Shown here: one piece after another, positions 57,152-64,000 of the stretch
Position numbering within the stretch: the stretch's first letter is position 1
Layout of the letters: the number at the start of each line of letters is the position of its first letter
Assembly: GCF_030272615.1 (NCBI RefSeq)
Contig: NC_081408.1
Span: 619,566,476-619,630,475 of the forward strand
Direction of reading: 5' to 3'
Length of the DNA stretch: 64,000 nucleotides
Origin: Cryptomeria japonica
Taxonomy: Eukaryota; Streptophyta; Pinopsida; Cupressales; Cupressaceae
Program-made: the position numbers and the translations under genes
The notes under the pieces: model-generated
The model's database searches: none
What the model was told of the DNA's origin: nothing
What the model saw: only the letters and a program-made list of their open reading frames with translations

Positions 57152-57386
57152 ATGGTGGGACATCTCACAACCCCTCACTTCTTATCATTTACCGAAGAAG
57201 ATGACATGTCCTTGCAACATCCCCATAATGCTCCCCTAAATATTGAATTCCTACTTCATAAGACATGCGTTAAACGTGTCCTAATAGATGGGGGAGTTGG
57301 CTTAAAAATTTTCTCATTGAGTCTTGTCTGTGCTCTAGGTTATTCTGAAGAGGCAGTGGATCCCCCAAAAAAGGTAACAATCAAAG
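57152..57386 (+). pseudogene. Tat-2 protease, N-terminal part
   Basis: Same frame as gag. HNAPLNIEFLLHKTCVKRVL leads to IDGGVGLKIFSLSLVCALGY, the IDGG-type active site seen in plant Tat/Athila proteases, and ends KKVTIK at the Solo-2 insertion. Confidence 0.82.
57382..57386. repeat. Solo-2 target-site duplication, left copy
   Basis: caaag, identical to 58445-58449. Confidence 0.92.
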
Positions 57387-58444
57387 TGTTGGTATTTTGG
57401 TATGGTTTTGTCATTGATGTCAACACCTACTGAAAACTAGCAATTTGGAGATCCAGCAACATTCATCGACAAGCAAGTAACTATAGCAACAATTACTGGT
57501 ATATGGTTCACCGGTAGGATATAATGTTCACCGACACCTGGAATGATATGGAAGACACTTGGTAATGTTGAAGACATCATGTGGACACTTTGTTTTGAAG
57601 AATTAATCATTGGTATATTCATATTTGCATATTTGCTTTTACCGACAAATAGGTCTAGGTCATCTAGGGTTACACCAATAGGTTTATCTTTTCTAGATCA
57701 GCATGGCATGCTATGGAGATGATTTATTATTATTGTAAATGCATTAAGCCAACATGTTCAATTGGTTATTGCATCGGATATGATATTGTATGTAAAATGA
57801 TTTTATTGTAATATCTTGTAGAGCCGACCTACTAAAATTGGTCTTAGGGTATGGTATAAATGTAAGATCTTATTTGTAAGATCAAGTGTGGAATGCGAAA
57901 AAGAATTGAGTGAAGGTATATGCAAGATCAAGCAGAGGTATACACGAAGACATCATTTGAAGGTGAAGTTAGGTTTTTGTAGAAGCATATCAACATTACA
58001 CTGGTACTGAATCTAGCATATGAAGATGCTATTTTGTGCAGTACATTCTTATTGGATTTAACCATCCAACTGTAGTTAGTGTGACTCCCATTTTGTGATT
58101 GAGCAATGAGCTCTAGGCTATTGGCCTTTCTGCATGTGCAAACCCCATTATGTACACTTACTATCTGCAGTAGTATCATCTGATTGTGGGTAAGGTTTCC
58201 CACCATGGTTTTTCCCCTTACAGGGTTTCCACGTACAAATATTGGTGTTATGTGTTGTGGATGACTTTATGTTTATGTTTCATGCATTAATCCTTACCGG
58301 TATAGCAATTTACTCTTAACACTATCTACCGACATACTTAACTGGTTTACCGGTATTAAGAATTAAGTTGGTTAATTAGTTTTTGGTTTGAATTTATTAG
58401 ACAACTGATTCACCCCCTCTCTCAATTGTCTCCGGGACCTAACA
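57387..58444 (+). repeat. Solo-2, solo LTR
   Basis: 1058 bp, tgttggtattttgg to ggacctaaca, with a perfect caaag duplication. It contains ctctaggctattggcct and catgtgcaaacccc, as in the LTR-N2 and LTR-N3 LTRs, so it is a relative of that family. The hairpin (atggtttttccccttaca, then gggtttccac) and the C-rich box (ttcaccccctctctca) are present. Confidence 0.9.
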
Positions 58445-58449
58445 CAAAG
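58445..58449. repeat. Solo-2 target-site duplication, right copy
   Basis: caaag, partner of 57382-57386. Removing Solo-2 and one copy restores the protease reading VTIKAYDEEEHSSKG. Confidence 0.92.
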
Positions 58450-59749
58450 CATATGATGAAGAAGAGCATTCCTCTAAAGGAATTATGATATTACCCATCA
58501 CAATTGGACCTTTGCAGAAAGACACAACATGCCAGGTTCTATACTTAGACTTATCATACAACATACTCTTGGGAAGACCCTAAATAAGAGACATACAAGT
58601 TGTTCCATCAACATATCATCAATGCCTGAAATTTCCCTACAATGGGCAGAAAATCATGATCTCTACAGATTCAAATCTATTCCAGTACTGTAGTAATCTA
58701 AAACCAGCTTAAGAAGTCACTATTCCTCATAATAGGGAGGCATGGTCTTCAAACACACAATCCAAAGAACAATCCTTTTGCTCAATTTTGTCAAGTATGG
58801 AAAAACAAATGCAGCTAAGAGATCAGGGAAATGGAGAATATTCACTATCACAACTGCCACTTTCTCCTAAATCCTATGGAAAACCATCAAACTCTAAATA
58901 ACAACCAATTGTGAAACATCTTCCAATAATTGATGGAGCATTTGTTAGCATTGGTACCTTATTAGAGGAAATAGAAGACAAAGATGTGCTATAGTGGCTA
59001 TACAAGGATGAAGAAGTCCAACAAAAGATCAACAATGCTAGAATACCTATAAAAAAATGTGGAAAAGGATTTACATTATTCAAAAAATGGGATACATTGG
59101 AACAGGTCCTATAGCAAAATGAAAAGAAGGTATCTCAAAACCTATCCAACCTCATACTCAGCAGGCTATAGACAAATTCGACTTAGGGTATGGCCAAGTT
59201 ACTCTACCAGAGGACACATCATCTTGCCAACAATAAGATGAATATAAAAAAAAACAAGAACAACTTGCAATAGAATGGGAAGAAACATCTGCTAAGCAAC
59301 AAGCACAAGCAAACATGAAATGGCAAAATAAGAAAGCTTCTAATCAACAGGAACACCAAACTAAAGATACCTTCGAAGCAGTGTTCACTCCTAATCAAAA
59401 CAAACAAGAAGATGGTACAAATCAAGGAGAGTTTATAGCAAGGTTGACAAAACTCAATCTCAGTCCACAAGAAGATGAATATGAGAGAAGAAAAGATATA
59501 GCAAGAAAAATAAAAGAAAGAAATCAAACACTATATGAACAAATCTGCAGATTGCAAGTTGGAAGTGAGACAGATTCTAATAAATGGGAATGGAATTCCT
59601 ATCACTCTGAAGAATTAGCTGAAGAAACTTTCTTTGAAGAAGATGTAGGAGTCAATGTAGTTCATGCGTATGTAGGCCAAATGTTAGGAACTAGCCCACT
59701 TGAGCTAGAATCAATTTCGGCTGAGTTGGACTCAATCGAGGACAATCAG
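58450..59749 (+). pseudogene. Tat-2 protease C-terminus and following pol spacer
   Basis: YDEEEHSSKGIMILPITIGP and LDLSYNILLGRP are the protease end, followed by STYHQCLKFPYNG, a segment I associate with plant gypsy pol of this branch. After about 58900 the reading is acidic and Lys/Glu-rich (ERRKDIARKIKERNQTLYEQ) without a named domain, up to the LTR-N3 insertion at SIEDNQ. Many stops and frame changes. Confidence 0.75.
59745..59749. repeat. LTR-N3 target-site duplication, left copy
   Basis: atcag, against attag at 63231-63235 (4 of 5). Confidence 0.75.
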
Positions 59750-60658
59750 TGTTGGCATTATACACTCAGATGAGAATGGTTGATGTTTTCATTGATGGCA
59801 ACCAACTGGTAACATGGTTCAAAGGTTCTACTGGCAACAGACTTCACCTACAGGCATCGACAGTCACTACAAGGTTTATTCACATCGGCATCTAGTTACA
59901 CTGGCAATATATTATATCGACAATCCAAGCTGACTTGGAAATAATATTGTTTATGCGAAATGTATTATAGTGTAATATTATATTTGTATGGCTGACATGA
60001 TGTATTGTAAAAACTCATATATGTATGAGATCTTGTAGGTCATTTGAACATATGATATGTAATGTAAGGAGGTGGTAATATGTGATAGGTTATGTTAGTG
60101 AATAATTGTATATGCATTTTGATGTGTTTATCTTATGAGCGAATAAAGGAAGAGAAAAGAAAAGACTATTATGTGTAAGAAGAATCATTTACCAGCAAGG
60201 TTTTGGTAGAGGTATCAGACAGAGCTTAAACCAATACTGAATCCAGCATTGCAGATGCTATTTTGAAGCATTACATTGTTATTGGATTTAACCATCCAAT
60301 TGCAGTTAGTGGGACTTCATTTTATTGTTTAGCAGTGAACTCTAGGTAGTTGGCCTTGCTACATGTGCAGGCCCCTATTGTACTAAGTAATATTTATTCA
60401 TATTGGCTAGTGAGTAAATATTGTGGGTCACAAATCCCATTGAGGTTTTTTCCTTACCGGGTTTCCTTGCCAAAAATATATGTGTTATGGTGTGAATTGA
60501 TGCTCATTCTTTTGTTTCTCTTTACTGCATTACTATTTGCTTACCCATTTATTAATTTCAATTATAAAGTTGCAAATAAGTTTAAATCTTTCATCAACTT
60601 GTTAGACATTGATTCACCCCCCCTCTCAGTGTCTTTGGGATTAACCAAATATCTAATG
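59750..60658 (+). repeat. LTR-N3 5' LTR
   Basis: 909 bp. The end has decayed (atctaatg, where the other copy has atctaaca). It carries gattcaccccccctctcagt close to the 3' end. Confidence 0.88.
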
Positions 60659-60804
60659 ATTTGGTATGATGAGAAAAATGTACAGAGTATGACATGGTGA
60701 CAATTGAACCAAAGGAATCATTTGCTCACGGGGAGCACTTTCAATTTTGGATATCAGTTTTGATTTTTCTCATGAGTGTTTCCATCAATGCCAAAGGGAG
60801 AGAT
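60659..60804 (+). other. LTR-N3 internal region, 146 bp
   Basis: A degenerate PBS (tggtatgatgag, 60662-60673) lies at the left and a PPT (ccaaagggagagat, 60791-60804) at the right. The stretch with gatttttctcatgagtgt before the PPT is also found upstream of the LTR-N2 3' LTR. There is nothing else. Confidence 0.85.
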
Positions 60805-60863
60805 TGCTGGCATTATACACTCCGATGAGAATGGTTGATGTTGTCATTGATGGAAACCAACTG

Positions 60864-60868
60864 GTAAC
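60864..60868. repeat. Solo-3 target-site duplication, left copy
   Basis: gtaac, identical to 62381-62385. Confidence 0.88.
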
Positions 60869-62380
60869 TATTGGCATATGTGCAGAGTATGATAGCATGA
60901 TGATATTGTATGTTGTCATTGATGTCAATATGTTGAAGAGCGAACTGATATATTGAAGTAAGCAACTTGCAAGAGAACCAGTATGATGCTGTGAACTAGT
61001 ATATGTGAAAAAGTGAAGCGGTATGTTTGTCCAAGTGAACTGGTATGTTGGAATGTGAACCGGTATATAGAATATTTTGTATCAAGGTTTCATATAGTAT
61101 GACTACTGGTTGGTAGTCTCAGCTTCAGGGTTTCTGGTTGAAGTGTTCCAAGCTTGTGTGATTCAACTGATGGCATCATGTGATGAGTTAGCATTGTAAT
61201 GAAGAACAGATCATGTTGCCACGTCAACCTTGTGTGCGTGAAGGATCTTGCATGAAGGAGATTGATCCTATCTACCTCGGGAATGTGTGAAGTCTCTGTA
61301 AATGGTGGAGAACACATGGTGGGTTATCAGCCTCCAAGAAGCAGTGAAGAATGAACGTTAGAGAACATCTTGAGATCTGTTCAAGACTGTTGTATTCAAT
61401 GCAATGTGTTCAATGGTTAGGATTGAACCGACTGAATTGCTTAACCTAAATGTTTAGGGTTTAGGGATTATGCTACCAACCTATCTGTTCCCTATAAGGT
61501 CGATGTTGTTTTTCATGTTGAGGTTGTTGGCAAATGTTGTGTGTGTGTATCCAAGTGCAGAGATACGTGATTCTTGCCAGACTAGATAAGAGAATAGATA
61601 CCCACAGAGTGTGATTATGGAGGGAAGGAACTAAAGTGGATCTGCATTATTGAGTGTTGTTACCGGATCATTGTAATACCTGTTGACCTCTAACCACTTC
61701 AATAGTTGGAAAATCCCTTAACTAGGTAGCTTGAACAAGCTTTTGTGTAAATCCTTTAACAGGGTGAATCAACTTAATGAGTTCTTTAAATCCTCTTGCA
61801 AAGTAACCTCTAACAGGGTTCCAACCTTTAACCGGGTATTTAGCCATCCCTTAACTGGGCGATCCCTAATAGGATCGGTTCCTAGCACAACCTATTGTAA
61901 AAGTTTTTAACTAGACTAGGCTCCTAACAGAGTGGACTTCAAAAGAGTTCAAGAACATCTTGTGGGTATTCATCCCCACCGTGGTTTTTCCCAGTTGGGT
62001 TTCCACGTGAAAAATCAGTGTGTCATATGTGATGCCTTTCATGTGATGGTTTAGTGTTTTATGTCAAACTGGTAAAATATGTTGAACTAGCAGTTATTAT
62101 ATTTTTGATGATAGATTACTTGTTTATACATAAGGGTGAAGAGGAAATGAGGTATTAGATTGTATGGAAAGCTAAGTGTTACAAGTGTTACTAGTTTATG
62201 TCTTTGATATTCTTACTATGTTTTACTAGTAGTAATCTGGTTTAGATCAGTGTTAGTGCTTGTCAGTCAAAGTTCACTGTTTGCAGTCAAACTGGTTTAG
62301 GAAAAGCATTTTTGCCTGTACTAATTCCCCCCCCCCTCTCAGTACCAGTTTGGTACTAAATGATCATCATTTATTCATTA
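60869..62380 (+). repeat. Solo-3, solo LTR
   Basis: 1512 bp between perfect gtaac duplications. The ends read tattggc and ttcatta; each differs from the canonical TG...CA by one transition (G to A and C to T). Block order is as in the Copia-2/-3 LTRs: ...ccctta-act-ggg... phrases, caccgtggtttttcccagtt, gggtttccacgtgaaa, and a run of ten C followed by tctcagt near the end. No internal region. Confidence 0.85.
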
Positions 62381-62385
62381 GTAAC
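62381..62385. repeat. Solo-3 target-site duplication, right copy
   Basis: gtaac; joining the flanks restores the LTR-N3 sequence ctggtaac-a-ggttcaaagg. Confidence 0.88.
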
Positions 62386-63230
62386 AGGGTTCAAAGGTTC
62401 TACTAGCAATAGACTTCACCTACCGGAACCGACAGACACTACAAGGTTTATTCACACTGGCATCCAATTACACCGGCAGTAGATTATACCAGTAGTCCAA
62501 GCTGACTTGGAAATAATATTGTTTATGCGAAATGTATTGTAATATAATATTATATTTGTATGGATGACATGATGTATTATAAAGACTCATATATATATGA
62601 GATCTTGTAGGTCATTTGAACATATGATATGTAATGTAAGGAAGCGGTAATATGTGATAGGTTATGTTAGTGAATAATTATATATGCATTTTGATGTGTT
62701 TATCTTGTGAGTGAATAAGAGAAGAGCAGAGAAAAGACTATTCTGTGTAAGAAGAATCATTTACCAGCAAGGTTTTGGAAAAGGTATCAGACAGAGCTTA
62801 AACCAATACTGAATCCAGCATTGTAGATGCTATTTTGAAGTAGTACATTGTTATTGGATTTAACCATCCAATTGTAGTCAGTGGGACTCCATTTTGTTGT
62901 TGAGCAGTGAGCTCTAGGTAGTTGGCCTTGCTGCATGTGCGGGCTCCTATTGCACTAAGTAATATTTATTCATATTGGCCAGTGAGTAGATATTGTGGGT
63001 CACAAATCCCACCGAGGTTTTTCCCTTACTGGGTTTCCTCACCAAAAATATCGGTGTTATGGTGTGCATTGATGATGATTCTTTTATTTCTCTTTATTGC
63101 ATTATTATTTGCTTACAGGTATATTTATTTCAATGATAAAGTTGCAAATAAGTTTAAATCTTTCATCAGCTGGTTAGACACTGATTCACCCCCCCTCTTA
63201 GTGTCTTTGGGATTAACCATATATCTAACA

Positions 63231-63235
63231 ATTAG
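63231..63235. repeat. LTR-N3 target-site duplication, right copy
   Basis: attag, one transition from atcag at 59745-59749. Confidence 0.75.
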
Positions 63236-64000
63236 TAGCTACTTGCAAGAGGTCATTTTGACGAGAGTACTGTTCTAGACATTGAAATACATATCAAAAA
63301 CTTTGACATATCCATCATGACCTTAAATACCCTCAAAGCATCTCAATCTAAGGATCCCTTACCTATAATCCATCCTGAACTTATTGACTGGGAAAATAAA
63401 AGACATGCTACCATGGATACCTTTCCTAATGACCATGCCATATCCTTATATCTTAATGCAATCAAACCCACAACAACTTTCACCAGGAATTTCAACAACA
63501 CATCTTCCAGTCAAGTGGGTGCCAAATCTCCCAGTCACAACAATGAAAATAAAGAAAACAATATCAGGTCTAATGCTGAAAACCATTTGTTGGCAGCATT
63601 AGATCGAGAAAAAGTAAAAAGATGGGATGCTTCTAATAGTGAAAACCTCCTTGAGGCATTGGAAGATGGGAGATTTGACACTTTACCTGAATACTATCAA
63701 GAGAAGTCATCTATGCTAATAGAACCATGACAACAGAAAAACCAAATATTCTACATCCAACAACTTCTCTATCAGAGAAAGAAATGCAGCAATATATGGA
63801 ATTATTCAAACAATGGCAAATCAATTTTTTGTAGTGATATGCAGACATGCCAGGGTTGGATCCAAAGCTTATTATGCATCACTTAAATGTCAGTCCAGGA
63901 GCCAAACTAGTTAAACAAAAATTAAGGAAGATGCATCCTCATATCGCTCTTCTTGTCAAAACAAAACTAAAGAAATTACTAGATGTAGGATTCATTAGAT
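63236..64000 (+). pseudogene. Tat-2 pol continuation up to the RT N-terminus
   Basis: The frame continues after LTR-N3 with a Asn/Ser-rich linker (63317-63730) and then DMPGLDPKLIMHHLNV, AKLVKQKLRKMHPHI and KTKLKKLLDVGFIR. This is the well-known approach to the Ty3 RT fingers. The catalytic part lies beyond the window. Two frame changes occur between 63730 and 63845. Confidence 0.8.

Larger units (their letters stand above)
59750..63230 (+). mobile_element. LTR-N3, nearly hollow LTR retrotransposon
   Basis: Two LTRs of exactly 909 bp (the second after removing Solo-3) enclose only 146 bp. The LTR start (tgttggcattatacactc) and the DNA just before the 3' LTR match LTR-N2, so it is an internally deleted relative. 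PBS and PPT survive in degenerate form. No coding capacity. Confidence 0.88.
60805..63230 (+). repeat. LTR-N3 3' LTR, interrupted by Solo-3
   Basis: 64 bp (60805-60868) plus 845 bp (62386-63230) make 909 bp, the same as the 5' LTR. The end is canonical (tctaaca). Confidence 0.88.
51932..64000 (+). mobile_element. Tat-2, Ty3/gypsy element of Tat type, running off the window
   Basis: LTR (51932-53051), PBS, 2.3-kb leader, gag, protease and the beginning of RT are present; the rest is beyond 64000. Inserted in the Tat-1 leader. Solo-2 interrupts the protease and LTR-N3 interrupts the region between protease and RT. Gag and protease share one frame broken only by stops. Confidence 0.8.

Noticed and set aside
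1-64000. Host genes, tRNA or rRNA genes, or CRISPR arrays
   Set aside because: None was found: every coding signal is retroelement-like, the tRNA-Met-like words are primer-binding sites next to LTRs, and the repeats are LTRs, TSDs or leader motifs.

Overview
This window looks like intergenic DNA from a large plant genome, and I infer a gymnosperm such as a conifer. It is AT-rich and holds no recognisable host gene, tRNA, rRNA or CRISPR array. Almost every base belongs to a nested stack of retrotransposons that can be unpicked using target-site duplications (TSDs), LTR pairs, primer-binding sites (PBS), polypurine tracts (PPT) and interrupted reading frames. Element names used here are local labels.

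Layout. The outermost visible element is Gypsy-A: probable LTR/leader pieces at 1-1348, 6266-6982 and 27216-27607, gag at 27608-28820, protease at 48178-48511. It is split by four insertions. (1) LINE-A (1366-6248, minus strand) carries an RT/RNase H frame followed by a third ORF. (2) Copia-1 (6983-27215, minus) has Copia-2 (9366-20911, minus) inserted in its RNase H; Copia-2 in turn carries LINE-B (10282-11726, plus) in one LTR and the non-autonomous element LTR-N1 (17594-20397) in the other. (3) Gypsy-B (28821-48177, plus) is a chromodomain-bearing Ty3 element. It contains Copia-3 (29953-41848, plus), itself split by the non-autonomous two-ORF element LTR-N2 (33545-38983, minus), plus Solo-1 (42402-43885) and a 0.75 kb unclassified insert (45328-46081). 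(4) Tat-1 (from 48512) has an LTR and a long leader and is interrupted by Tat-2 (51932 to beyond the window end). Tat-2 contains Solo-2 (57387-58444) and the almost hollow LTR-N3 (59750-63230), whose second LTR contains Solo-3 (60869-62380). Nesting reaches five levels.

State of the genes. All polyproteins are broken by stops, frameshifts, deletions or later insertions; nothing here is an intact autonomous element. Copia-2 and Copia-3 are two copies of one family (LTRs 1412-1416 bp, closely similar proteins) in opposite orientation.

Most interesting. LINE-A and LINE-B independently show that this LINE family has a long ORF3 downstream of RNase H: a globular domain, a charged linker and a coiled coil. 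LTR-N2 is an RT-less LTR element that kept two ORFs, a coiled-coil/zinc-knuckle gag-like protein related to the Copia-1 gag and a second protein of unknown function. LTR-N3 is an internally deleted relative reduced to 146 bp between its LTRs. The two Tat leaders each carry their own family of dispersed short motifs.
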